From contig JAUQQQ010000005.1 of the NCBI GenBank assembly GCA_030549815.1, positions 74,039-130,329 of the forward strand: a stretch of DNA of 56,291 nucleotides, read 5' to 3'. The translations under genes were made by a program, and so were the position numbers. Below are positions 1 through 8,214 of the stretch, in pieces. Position 1 is the stretch's first letter. Each line of letters starts with the position of its first letter. The DNA is from a bacterium. GTDB lineage: Bacteria > DRYD01. A model generated the notes under the pieces. The model searched no databases. It saw only the letters and a program-made list of their open reading frames with translations, and was not told where the DNA came from.

Positions 1-536
1 TCACTAAGATCCTTCTTCCAAAAAGGTCCCCCCGAAGCCGTAAGAACAACCTCTTTTACATCTTCCTCCTTGGAATTACTTATTAACTGAAATATAGCGC
101 TGTGCTCACTATCGACAGGTATGATTTTATCGAGATACTTTCTTATTAAAGGACCTCCAACAACAACAGATTCTTTATTAGCCAAAGCAACAAATTTACC
201 GTTTTCTAATGCCTTCAAAGTTGGTTTCAAACCTACAAAGCCAATCATAGCACTGACAACTAAATCAACCTCATTATCTTTAACTAATTCAGTTATTCCA
301 TCCATACCCGATAAAACTTTTATGTTCAATTCTCTTTCTATTTTATCAGCAGTATTTACATCAAAAACAGCAACTTTCCTTGGTTTGAATTTCTTAATCT
401 GAGCAATAATAGTATTTGGATTTCTTCCGTAAGCTGCAATAGAATGAACTCTAAAAAATTCCTTATTTTCTTCAATAACTTCGAGTGTCTGAAAGCCTAT
501 TGAACCCGTAGAGCCCAAAATACAAACATTTTTCAT
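1..536 (-). CDS. dxr: 1-deoxy-D-xylulose 5-phosphate reductoisomerase (3' part cut off by window edge)
   Basis: DXR converts 1-deoxyxylulose 5-phosphate to 2-C-methylerythritol 4-phosphate, the first committed step of the MEP isoprenoid pathway, in the cytoplasm. The 178 visible residues start MKNVCILGSTGSIGFQTLEV, which carries the NADPH-binding GSTGSIG signature. Near residue 140 is PVDSEHSAIFQ, whose Asp and Glu match the metal-binding DxE of the family, followed by VVLTASGGPFW. The C-terminal half lies beyond base 1. The ATG at 536-534 is the only sensible start for this N-terminus. It lies 34 bases downstream of asd on the same strand, so the two are probably cotranscribed. Family assignment is firm; only the truncation by the window limits it. 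Confidence 0.95.
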   Translation of the reverse strand, partial: MKNVCILGSTGSIGFQTLEVIEENKEFFRVHSIAAYGRNPNTIIAQIKKFKPRKVAVFDVNTADKIERELNIKVLSGMDGITELVKDNEVDLVVSAMIGFVGLKPTLKALENGKFVALANKESVVVGGPLIRKYLDKIIPVDSEHSAIFQLISNSKEEDVKEVVLTASGGPFWKKDLS

Positions 537-570
537 ATTATCATTATTTTACAAATAATACAAAAATCCT

Positions 571-1533
571 CTACTTTATTGCTTTCGCTTTAATTTCAAC
601 TATTTTTTTAGCAATTAGAAAAGCGTTGTAAGCAGCACCACGAAGCAAATTATCCGAAACACTCCAGAATCCAAGTAAATTATTATCCAATTTTCTTATC
701 CGAGCAATATGTACCTCATTAGTATTAGAAACATTATAAGGCTGGGGAATAAGATTGTTATCAAACCACACTTTTAAACCTCCAAATCTAGAAAAATCAT
801 CAAATAATTTCAAAATGTCATCATATTTAAAATCTTTTTTCGTTCTTACAAAAACAGCTTGACTATGAGCTCTAATAACAGGAACTCTAACAGTAAAAGG
901 ATGAACCTTTATATTTGAATTCAAGATTTTATTCGTTTCCTCCATTATTTTCTTTTCTTCAGTGCAAACAACATTCTCAATGTTATCCTCGTAAAAACTA
1001 CCTATCACAGGAAAAAGATTATATGCTATCGGATAAGGCAAATTTTTATTTTCAAAATGATTATTCTTAATTTGATCTTTGAACTCTTCCAGAGCTTTCT
1101 TACCAGCACCAGAAACAGACTGATAAGTGCTTACAAAAACTTCTTCAATACCATAAACATCAAGTATCGGCTTCAAAGGAATAACAAGCTGAATAGTAGA
1201 ACAATTGGGATTCGCTATCAATCTTTTTTCCTTCCTTTCTTCCCAATTCTCAACCATATTAATTTCAGGAACAATTAAAGGTATATCAGGAAACATCCTA
1301 AAATAAGAACTGTTATCTATAACAGTCGTATAATCATAAATCTTAGGAGCTATAGTTCTACTTACATCATTATCAACACAAAGGAAAACAAAGTCTTTTG
1401 CTTTCAAAACATCATAATCTATTTCGTCTTGGGAACCAATACCCTCAACATTCCAATCCGTGTTATTTCTTATTAATTTCTCCAATTCCTTACCAACCAA
1501 CCCATTTATACCAACAATAACAACATTTAACAT
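571..1533 (-). CDS. asd: Aspartate-semialdehyde dehydrogenase
   Basis: Cytoplasmic NADP-dependent enzyme that reduces aspartyl phosphate to aspartate semialdehyde, the branch point to lysine/diaminopimelate, threonine and methionine. The 320-residue protein begins MLNVVIVGINGLVGKELEKL (dinucleotide-binding loop GxxGxVG). It contains the catalytic motif NPNCSTIQ with Cys near residue 111, and SVSGAGKKALEE, typical of Asd. A TTG at 1539 would add two residues, but it directly abuts the AGGGGG Shine-Dalgarno. The ATG at 1533 has a spacing of six, so I use it. A terminator separates asd from the peptidase gene upstream, so asd and dxr probably have a separate transcript or depend on readthrough. 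Confidence 0.95.
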   Translation of the reverse strand: MLNVVIVGINGLVGKELEKLIRNNTDWNVEGIGSQDEIDYDVLKAKDFVFLCVDNDVSRTIAPKIYDYTTVIDNSSYFRMFPDIPLIVPEINMVENWEERKEKRLIANPNCSTIQLVIPLKPILDVYGIEEVFVSTYQSVSGAGKKALEEFKDQIKNNHFENKNLPYPIAYNLFPVIGSFYEDNIENVVCTEEKKIMEETNKILNSNIKVHPFTVRVPVIRAHSQAVFVRTKKDFKYDDILKLFDDFSRFGGLKVWFDNNLIPQPYNVSNTNEVHIARIRKLDNNLLGFWSVSDNLLRGAAYNAFLIAKKIVEIKAKAIK

Positions 1534-1559
1534 AACCAACCCCCTATAAAAAATAATAG

Positions 1560-1582
1560 AGGTGGGAGGAAAACCCCCACCT
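1560..1582 (-). terminator. Rho-independent terminator after the clostripain-family gene
   Basis: On the minus strand the RNA forms a nine-pair stem (AGGUGGGGG with CCUCCCACCU, one G.U pair) closed by a UUUU loop. It is followed by CTATTATTTTTTATAG. It lies just after the stop codon of the gene ending at 1592 and directly before asd. The perfect outer seven pairs plus the T-rich tail make this a convincing intrinsic terminator. Confidence 0.85.
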
Positions 1583-1591
1583 TACTAAAAC

Positions 1592-3148
1592 CTAAGCCTT
1601 GTTTATTTTGCCTAACATTTCATCCCAAGATGTATCCTTAGCAAACTGAGTTTCTTTATAATCTGAACTTGGACCACCATATGAAGGTAATTCAATCGTT
1701 ACACCATTTGCTCCAGGGTATTTATCCACATGGAATTCTGCTAATACATATTGATCCAATGCATCCATCACAGCCTTAGCCTTATTCCTTACTTCTTCAC
1801 TTATCGATTTATCCTCAACTATCAACCTCATAAAATCTTTAAGATCCCTAAATGACCCATAGAATGATTGAGCTTTAGTTATTTTTTCTTTGATTTTCTT
1901 TGCATCCGTTGAATTTAGTTCAGCAAATAAATCTTGAAGTTTATTAGAAGTATTCAAAACAGTATAAGCAGATAAGAATTGCTTTAATTTTTGATCAAAC
2001 TCTTTCAATTGTTCCACTTGTTTTTCCAGCTCTGGATTATTCTTTGCTGAAACACCCAATATTCCACTAAGAACTTGCGTTAAATTATTGTAATTTTTTA
2101 ACACTTCCAATAATTTTTCATAATCTACATTTACTTGTTGATTTTTTAGATCCTGAAGATCTTTTGATAATTTTTGATATTGTTGTAATAATTCAGCAGC
2201 TTGGTTTTCATTAGCCTTAGAAATAACAGTTTGAGCAAACTCATTTATCTTTTGAGCTAAATCAGTAACTTTATCCAAATCAACCGCTGAAATTGTCTCG
2301 ATATCATGGCTATATTCCTTTGCTGCATTGACAATCAACTTTGCAAAATCCTCAGGACCAACTTTAATCTTTAATAAACTTGCTTGCTGAATATTCTTTA
2401 TTGCATCAGCCATAGCTTTGGAAAATAAGATAGTATAATTAAATCCTCCTCCACCTTCTAATTGTTCACTAGCTACCATATATTTTACTGCATTCTTCAA
2501 TTCATAACCAACTTCAGCCATTGCCATCAAACATGCATCAAATGCTAAAACATCTATCTTCTTACCTAAACTTTTGGCAACTTCTTCCAATGCTTCTCTT
2601 ATTTCTCCTATCTTCATAAACTTTCCACCAGCACTATCATCCTCAACAGCTCCTTCCCAACCAGCCCCATGATCTCCTATAAATATAGCAATGTTATCAG
2701 CAGGAAATCTGCTTATTATTTCCTTCAAAACACTTGCCATAAATTTTGGATCTGCCGTATTCACTTGACCCAAATTCTTTATTATAGGTGAGTTAATCTT
2801 TCCTGTATTATCATCTTTCTTCAAATAAAAAATCCTTGCTCCCTTGAAAGGAACACCATACTGCTTACCCAAATCTAACATTGAAACAACATGAGTATTC
2901 TCATCTGAACCCACTTTTTCTAATTCATCAGTATCTGAAAATATAAAGCTGGCCAAATTATTATCGCCGGCACCGTAATGGATAACCAGCCATTTTTTCT
3001 TCTTACCCTCTTCCTCTACTTTTTGCTCTTTATTATATATGTCATCAATTTCGTAAGTTTGCACATCCTCCGTTTTTTTATTAACTAAGGGATCCGCTGA
3101 AAATCCTATTAATGGATCATATACTACCTTATCTACTTTGTTTACCAT
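1592..3148 (-). CDS. Clostripain-family (C11) cysteine peptidase
   Basis: Peptidase family C11 (clan CD) cleaves after basic residues with a His-Cys dyad. Both catalytic motifs are visible: GDHGAGWEG with His160 and FDACLMAMAE with Cys206. The substrate-pocket region VASEQLEGGGGFNY follows. Length is 518 residues. The N-terminus (about residues 1-50) is charged and acidic with no signal peptide or membrane segment, unlike the secreted clostridial enzyme. Between about residues 300 and 430 there is a long polar, probably coiled-coil segment rich in Lys, Glu, Gln and Asn, which looks like an insertion in the C-terminal part of the family. The ATG at 3148 has an AAGGAG Shine-Dalgarno. The gene is monocistronic, with a terminator at 1560-1582. 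Substrate and cell location are unknown. Confidence 0.88.
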   Translation of the reverse strand: MVNKVDKVVYDPLIGFSADPLVNKKTEDVQTYEIDDIYNKEQKVEEEGKKKKWLVIHYGAGDNNLASFIFSDTDELEKVGSDENTHVVSMLDLGKQYGVPFKGARIFYLKKDDNTGKINSPIIKNLGQVNTADPKFMASVLKEIISRFPADNIAIFIGDHGAGWEGAVEDDSAGGKFMKIGEIREALEEVAKSLGKKIDVLAFDACLMAMAEVGYELKNAVKYMVASEQLEGGGGFNYTILFSKAMADAIKNIQQASLLKIKVGPEDFAKLIVNAAKEYSHDIETISAVDLDKVTDLAQKINEFAQTVISKANENQAAELLQQYQKLSKDLQDLKNQQVNVDYEKLLEVLKNYNNLTQVLSGILGVSAKNNPELEKQVEQLKEFDQKLKQFLSAYTVLNTSNKLQDLFAELNSTDAKKIKEKITKAQSFYGSFRDLKDFMRLIVEDKSISEEVRNKAKAVMDALDQYVLAEFHVDKYPGANGVTIELPSYGGPSSDYKETQFAKDTSWDEMLGKINKA

Positions 3149-3251
3149 ACCTTTTATCTCCTTTTCATTTTGATTGGCATTTTATTTTGTAAGTAAAAAT
3201 TCCAAAAATATAATTCATTTTTGTAAAAAAAATGTTAAAAAATATACTTAA

Positions 3252-4799
3252 CTAAAAGATAATTATACTCTTTGATCTTTCGAAAATTCTCGTTCTATCA
3301 AAAAAAACGAAAACTCTATTTCTATCACCATTAACTAAAAAGAAAACTGGTTTTTTTTTCGCTACAGAAAGCAAATTAGCACTTTTTAAATGTAAATAAA
3401 AGATCAAATTTTTCACATTTTCACTTACAAACCAGCTATCATTTGAAGAAACTACAATAAAATCATAATCTTTATCTCTTTCCTTTATCCCCAAATACTT
3501 AAAACTTTCAAAACAAACCAAAGGCTTAAATTTTAATTTTTCACTTATACTAAAAACCTTTTCTTCTTTCCCAGGAGTATAATCAAGATAGCGAAAAACA
3601 ACTATCCATTTTGAAAAAAAGGAAGCTAATGATTTAAAAAATTCCGGAGTTTTTTCCGTAAAAGGAACCAAGAAAATCTTATCGTAAATTTGATAACTGT
3701 TAACCCTTAAATTTAAAACATCTCCCATATTCACCAAAACAACACTATTAAATATTTGTTTCTTTTCATAATCAATAGATGTAGGATTAAAAAAAATAAA
3801 ACTTCTATACATAATTGAATAATTTTGATCACTTAATAAATTCTTGATATTTAAACTTAAATTATAAAGCGAACTACTGGAATTGGGGTTTTGAGGATTA
3901 AAGAGATATTTTTCATTTTTGCTAAAAGAGCCTTCCGGTAAAAAAAAGATAAATTTATAGTCTTCCTTATCTATACTATTAGCCAAAGCAATTGCAACCG
4001 CACATTTGTAATAAGCCATACTTTCATTTCTAATTCTATAATCAGGAGACATTGCGAAAGTATTCGTTGAAATAAAAAATGCTACCACCTTTTCATCATT
4101 CAATTTCCTTTCAAACTCATCAATCTTTAACTTACTTACGTTTAAATAATAAAATCTAAAAACAAAGTTAAAAAACAGTAGAATAAGGAAGAAAGAAAAA
4201 AATAAAAAAAATCTCTTGCGACTAAACAAATAGTAAAACACAAACACAGAAAACAAAGTAATAAAAGTAACTATAAAAGGACTAACACTAAAAACAGGAT
4301 ATAATAAATAATTTTTACTCTGAGTAAAATATAACTGCCAAAAACTTAAACCTAAATCATCCATCCTAAAAAATACATAATTCCATAAAACAAAATATAA
4401 AGAATAAAAAAAAGCAAAAACTAACTCCCTCTTACTTTCTCTGAATTTTTTAAAAAATAAAAATGGTAAAAAAACAAAAAATAGCAGCATAGCAAAAACC
4501 AATGTTGAAATCAATAATGCCAAAACCGTAAAAAAAATCCCTACATAATCAACTATAAAATATATCCAAAAAACAGAAAAAAACGATAAAATCAAAACAA
4601 AAATAATTAACCCCCTTAAACTTATATCCCTAATGTAATTTAAAAACAAAGCAGAAATAATAATAAAAATTAATCCCCAAAATTCTAAATCAAGATAGAA
4701 AGAAATAAAAAAAGAAATGAAAAATAAAAATAACCAACTTGCTGTTTTGTAAAGTAAACTTCGAACTAAATCAAATATTTTCTCTTTCGAGATGCCCAT
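3252..4799 (-). CDS. lnt: Apolipoprotein N-acyltransferase
   Basis: Inner-membrane enzyme that transfers the third acyl chain to the N-terminal cysteine of lipoproteins, a step typical of diderm bacteria. The first 220 residues hold about six to seven hydrophobic segments. The nitrilase-like domain follows and keeps the Lnt triad: Glu in FFLPEGSFS (about 289), Lys in YDKIFLVPFTE (about 374) and Cys in LVCFESFKY (about 429), plus SSNDSWF near the end. At 515 residues the length is normal. A TTG at 4802 is possible, but the ATG at 4799 is preferred. No good Shine-Dalgarno is seen. It lies 38 bases after gcvPB on the same strand. The sequence is very divergent in the membrane part, but the triad supports the call. 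Confidence 0.85.
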   Translation of the reverse strand: MGISKEKIFDLVRSLLYKTASWLFLFFISFFISFYLDLEFWGLIFIIISALFLNYIRDISLRGLIIFVLILSFFSVFWIYFIVDYVGIFFTVLALLISTLVFAMLLFFVFLPFLFFKKFRESKRELVFAFFYSLYFVLWNYVFFRMDDLGLSFWQLYFTQSKNYLLYPVFSVSPFIVTFITLFSVFVFYYLFSRKRFFLFFSFFLILLFFNFVFRFYYLNVSKLKIDEFERKLNDEKVVAFFISTNTFAMSPDYRIRNESMAYYKCAVAIALANSIDKEDYKFIFFLPEGSFSKNEKYLFNPQNPNSSSSLYNLSLNIKNLLSDQNYSIMYRSFIFFNPTSIDYEKKQIFNSVVLVNMGDVLNLRVNSYQIYDKIFLVPFTEKTPEFFKSLASFFSKWIVVFRYLDYTPGKEEKVFSISEKLKFKPLVCFESFKYLGIKERDKDYDFIVVSSNDSWFVSENVKNLIFYLHLKSANLLSVAKKKPVFFLVNGDRNRVFVFFDRTRIFERSKSIIIF

Positions 4800-4840
4800 C
4801 AAACGCTAAAAATTACCTCAAAAACTATATTTTTTAATTT

Positions 4841-6220
4841 CTATTTTTTCAAGCTTCTTTTAGTAGGTTTAATATCTCGTGAAGCCAGTGCATCATTAAC
4901 CCTTTTTACAAAAGTCGTATGTGGAGCTTCCTTCAAAATATTTGGATCACTATTCGCTTCATCAACTATTTTCTTTACAATATCAGCAAAATAGTCCAAA
5001 GTTTCCAAAGTCTCAGTTTCAGTAGGCTCTATCATCAATGCTTCCTCAACAATAAGAGGAAAATAAGTAGTAGGAGAATGAACATTGTAATCTAACATTC
5101 TTTTAGCTATATCCATCGCCCTTACACCTTTATCCTTGTAATTAGAAGCAGAAACAACAAATTCATGAGCACAAAACTTAGCATTAAAAGGATCAATAAA
5201 ATAATCGATTATTTTTTTCCTTAAATAATTAGCGTTCAAAACTGCAAATTCTGCAACTTTTGATATTTCTTTTCCATAAGACATTATGTAAGAAAGAGCT
5301 CTTACTAAGACACCAAAATTACCCCAAAAATCCCTGATCATTCCTATGGTATCGGGCAAGTTAAAATCAAACCAATACTTCCCTCCCTCCTCTCTTATTA
5401 TAGGTATCGGTAGAAACTTACTTAAGAACCCTCTTACTGCAATAGGGCCTGCTCCAGGCCCCCCCGAACCATGAGGTGTCGAAAAAGTCTTATGTAAATT
5501 CAAATGAACCATATCAAACCCCATATCCCCAGGTCTTAACTTACCTATTATCGCATTAAAATTAGCACCATCATAATAAGTCAAAACACCATACTCTCTA
5601 CACAACTCCGTTATCCTTTGAATATTTTTCTCATAAATACCAAGAGTATTAGGGTTAGTAATCATAAAAACCGCAACTTTTTCGCTAATCTTAGATTTAA
5701 GATCATCGATATCAATTTGTCCTTCATTATTGCTTTTTATAGTTAAAACCTTAAAACCAGCCATAGAAGCAGAAGCAGGATTAGTCCCATGAGCACTATC
5801 AGGAACCAAAACCAAATCCCTATTCTCGTTCCTTGTAGAAAAGTATTTTTTAGCTATCAATAATGCTGTGTATTCTCCATGTGCCCCCGCAGCTGGTAGT
5901 AAAGACACACTATCCAAACCAACCAAATAAGCAATCTTCTTTTCCAATTCTTTTAGGATTTCCAACAACGGCTGAATATCTTCTACATCTAAAAAAGGAT
6001 GAATATCGCTAAATTTAGAAGCTACAAAATCGTTGATCTTGGGATTATATTTCATCGTGCAAGACCCTAAAGGATAAAACCCAACATCCACCGCCCAATT
6101 TATCCTACTTAAATTCGTAAAATATCTAACAACCTCCAACTCAGATAAATTTGGTAAATCCAAATCCTCTCTTGCTAATCCACACGAATCTTCTTTACAA
6201 AAATCAATATAATTAGTCAT
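4841..6220 (-). CDS. gcvPB: Glycine dehydrogenase (decarboxylating) subunit 2
   Basis: PLP-dependent half of the two-subunit P protein of the glycine cleavage system, which decarboxylates glycine and passes the aminomethyl group to lipoyl-GcvH. The 459 residues contain DSAHGTNPASASMAG and the cofactor motif NLHKTFSTPHGSGGPGAGP with the Schiff-base Lys near 244. Other signatures are YPLGSCTMKYNPK and EPTETETLETLD. Length fits the beta subunit. The ATG overlaps the TGA of the upstream exported-protein gene (ATGA), so translation is coupled. The partner gcvPA and the other gcv genes are not in the window. Threonine dehydrogenase at 14201-15223 could supply glycine via 2-amino-3-ketobutyrate. Confidence 0.95.
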   Translation of the reverse strand: MTNYIDFCKEDSCGLAREDLDLPNLSELEVVRYFTNLSRINWAVDVGFYPLGSCTMKYNPKINDFVASKFSDIHPFLDVEDIQPLLEILKELEKKIAYLVGLDSVSLLPAAGAHGEYTALLIAKKYFSTRNENRDLVLVPDSAHGTNPASASMAGFKVLTIKSNNEGQIDIDDLKSKISEKVAVFMITNPNTLGIYEKNIQRITELCREYGVLTYYDGANFNAIIGKLRPGDMGFDMVHLNLHKTFSTPHGSGGPGAGPIAVRGFLSKFLPIPIIREEGGKYWFDFNLPDTIGMIRDFWGNFGVLVRALSYIMSYGKEISKVAEFAVLNANYLRKKIIDYFIDPFNAKFCAHEFVVSASNYKDKGVRAMDIAKRMLDYNVHSPTTYFPLIVEEALMIEPTETETLETLDYFADIVKKIVDEANSDPNILKEAPHTTFVKRVNDALASRDIKPTKRSLKK

Positions 6221-6714
6221 TTAGAATCACTCCTTATCGAATCAAAAATCTTTAAGAAATCGCTATAAACTTCGTCAAATTCCTTAGAAGGCCCCATACA
6301 ATAAACCCCAAGATACCCTCCTTGGCTTTCCAAAAAATATTTTACACTCCTATACTCTTGATCCAGGTTAATAAAAGTATAATCTAATACAAACAATCGT
6401 TTACCATTATAGTTCTTTTCTTCATTAACGAGTACCTTATATTTCTTTTCGTATAAATCATCCAAATCTTTCAATGTTTGCTTAATAAAATCATTAATAT
6501 TTACATTTTGCAAAAATTCAACATATATGCTCCTATTCTGATTTCTTGAATCAAGCAAAACAGTTGTCTGGTAAATATTATAAAGATCAACCCTAACATA
6601 GTAAGAAGGATAAGAAAGACTGAAATTATTTATCCTCAAGATCTGTTCAGCTAAAGAAAAATAGAATAAAAAAAGTAAAATCAAAATCCCAAAGAAAAAT
6701 TTTTTCATTTTCAT
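6217..6714 (-). CDS. Small exported protein of unknown function
   Basis: A 165-residue protein starting MKMKKFFFGILILLFLFYFS, a clear Sec signal peptide with a likely cleavage near SLAEQ, so it acts outside the cytoplasmic membrane. The mature part (about 140 residues) mixes beta-prone segments and a C-terminal helix (EVYSDFLKIFDSIR). Together with YNGKRLFVLDYTF and RSVKYFLESQGGYLGV, this resembles the PsbP/DcrB-like fold seen in many small periplasmic proteins, but that is a weak inference. The gene overlaps the aminotransferase upstream and gcvPB downstream by four bases each, so it is an embedded member of that operon. No catalytic motif is visible. Confidence 0.75.
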   Translation of the reverse strand: MKMKKFFFGILILLFLFYFSLAEQILRINNFSLSYPSYYVRVDLYNIYQTTVLLDSRNQNRSIYVEFLQNVNINDFIKQTLKDLDDLYEKKYKVLVNEEKNYNGKRLFVLDYTFINLDQEYRSVKYFLESQGGYLGVYCMGPSKEFDEVYSDFLKIFDSIRSDSK

Positions 6715-8039
6715 AAGAGAGTCCTCTCCGCTTCCCTAACAGCTTCTCTTATAATCTTAATTCCTTCATCTATCTGCTCTTTTGTAATAATATAAGATGC
6801 TGTTATCCTTATAACAGATTGGCCACAGGAAAGCAGTAGCAACCCCTTTTCATATGCCCTTCTAACAACGAAATCTCTTATTTCTTTCGCAGGTTCTTTC
6901 GTCTTTTTGTCCTTTACAAACTCTATACCAATAAGCATTCCTAAAACTCTAACATCCCCTATGGTTTTACTTTCTTCCATTAATTCACTTAATTTTTCCT
7001 TAAAATATTCTCCCATTTTTCTTACGTTCTCAAGCAAATTTTCTTTAACAATAATGTTATATGTTTCTATCATTGACCTACAGGATATAGGATTACCTCC
7101 AAAAGTATTAGAATGCATACCTTGTTCTTTGAAATCCAAGTTAGCATTAAACACTGTTGCTCCCATCGGTAATCCATTACCTATAGCCTTAGCTAAACTA
7201 ATTATATCAGGCTCAATTTCAAAATAAGAAGAAGCAAACATGTAACCACTTTTCCCAAAACCGGTTTGCACTTCATCCGCTATCATTAATATTCCATACT
7301 TGTCAAGGATTGATTTCAAGAATTTAAATGAATCTTTGGGAGGTATTACATATCCTCCCTCACCTTGAACAGGCTCAAAAATAAAAGCAGCAACATCTTC
7401 TGGAGGAACATTGTGCTGAAAGTATCTTTCAACCACCCTTATACAATATAAATCACAAGAAGGATAAGTCATATTATACCAGCATCTATAACAGTACGGG
7501 AAAGGAATAGAATAGGAATTGTTAAGGTAAGCAGAATAATGTTTTCTTTGAACTGCCTTACTTGCAGTTAAAGAAAGAGAACCTGCAGTCCTTCCATGAA
7601 AAGCACCAATAAAACCCAAAACTAAATTCCTTTTAGTAGATATCCTTGCTAATTTTAAAGCAGCTTCATTTGCTTCAGTGCCAGAATTACAGAAAAAAAC
7701 TTTCTTCTTCCATTTACCAGGAGTTATCTCAGTTAATAACTTAGCAGCTTCGTATTGAACATCATACACAAAATCAGGCCCATTAAAATAAACAAATTTA
7801 TTTAACTGCTCAATTACAGCCTTGTTCCATTGAGGATGATTATGTCCCAAAACAACAACCATCCCATTAGTCCAATCCATCAAAACATTACCATCTTTGT
7901 CTTTAAAGTATATTCCATTTGCTTCTACCGGTCCAGCTGGAGTATCCCAACATTTCGTAGAGGTAGCTAATAATTCCTTTTCCTTTTCTTTTAAATCGAT
8001 AACTTTTGGTCCTGGTATCTGGTTTATTTTTATAGTCAT
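6711..8039 (-). CDS. Class III PLP-dependent aminotransferase (4-aminobutyrate/ornithine-type)
   Basis: Fold-type I aminotransferase of 442 residues. Motifs are MDWTNGMVVVLGHNHP, FCNSGTEANEAALKLAR, GAFHGRTAGSLSLTASK, IFEPVQGEGGY, IADEVQTGFGKSGYMF and the PLP-lysine motif SLAKAIGNGLPMGA. A Cys-rich stretch PYCYRCWYNMTYPSCDLYC follows the GAFHGRT motif, as in archaeal-type GABA/ornithine aminotransferases and related amino-acid racemases, so the exact substrate is open. An open frame continues upstream, but those 19 codons are the tRNA-His gene. The real start is the ATG at 8039, only seven bases after the encoded tRNA CCA end and with no Shine-Dalgarno of its own. The 3' end overlaps the next gene by four bases. 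Confidence 0.9.
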   Translation of the reverse strand: MTIKINQIPGPKVIDLKEKEKELLATSTKCWDTPAGPVEANGIYFKDKDGNVLMDWTNGMVVVLGHNHPQWNKAVIEQLNKFVYFNGPDFVYDVQYEAAKLLTEITPGKWKKKVFFCNSGTEANEAALKLARISTKRNLVLGFIGAFHGRTAGSLSLTASKAVQRKHYSAYLNNSYSIPFPYCYRCWYNMTYPSCDLYCIRVVERYFQHNVPPEDVAAFIFEPVQGEGGYVIPPKDSFKFLKSILDKYGILMIADEVQTGFGKSGYMFASSYFEIEPDIISLAKAIGNGLPMGATVFNANLDFKEQGMHSNTFGGNPISCRSMIETYNIIVKENLLENVRKMGEYFKEKLSELMEESKTIGDVRVLGMLIGIEFVKDKKTKEPAKEIRDFVVRRAYEKGLLLLSCGQSVIRITASYIITKEQIDEGIKIIREAVREAERTLL

Positions 8040-8046
8040 ATTATTA

Positions 8047-8123
8047 TGGGGTGGGTGAGGGGATTTGAACCCCCGACCCGTGGATCCACAGTCCACTGCT
8101 CTAACCGCTGAGCTACACCCACC
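8047..8123 (-). tRNA. tRNA-His (GTG), CCA encoded
   Basis: The minus strand folds as a standard cloverleaf: acceptor GTGGGTG/CACCCAC, D arm with AGCTCAGCGGTTAGAGC, anticodon loop CTGTGGA giving anticodon GTG, and T arm GGGTTCAAATCCC. An extra 5' G (position -1, base 8123) faces C73, the histidine identity element. The 3' CCA is encoded at 8049-8047. The gene lies between ileS and the aminotransferase, with the aminotransferase start codon seven bases downstream. Confidence 0.97.
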
Positions 8124-8141
8124 ACTCTCTCCTTTAAAACA

Positions 8142-8170
8142 ATTCTACACAAACCCACAAAACCCTACAA
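8142..8170 (-). promoter_or_regulatory. Likely promoter of the tRNA-His transcript
   Basis: On the minus strand, TTGTAG (8170-8165) and TAGAAT (8147-8142) are separated by exactly 17 bases. This resembles a sigma-70 promoter, with a good -10 and a partial -35. Transcription would start near 8135, about 12 bases before the mature tRNA 5' end at 8123. It would feed the tRNA-His, aminotransferase, exported protein, gcvPB and lnt run. This is pattern matching only. Confidence 0.4.
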
Positions 8171-8214
8171 AGAACTTTCCTTAAAGGAAATCTTTCAATT
8201 CCCTCAACTTTTTC

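Noticed and set aside
121-402. Plus-strand open frame inside dxr, and many similar frames opposite other genes.
   Set aside because: They are antisense shadows of clear minus-strand genes, with no start signals or recognisable products.
8040-8096. N-terminal extension of the aminotransferase frame (MDCGSTGRGFKSPHPPHNN).
   Set aside because: These codons are the tRNA-His gene read as protein; the family N-terminus begins at the ATG at 8039.
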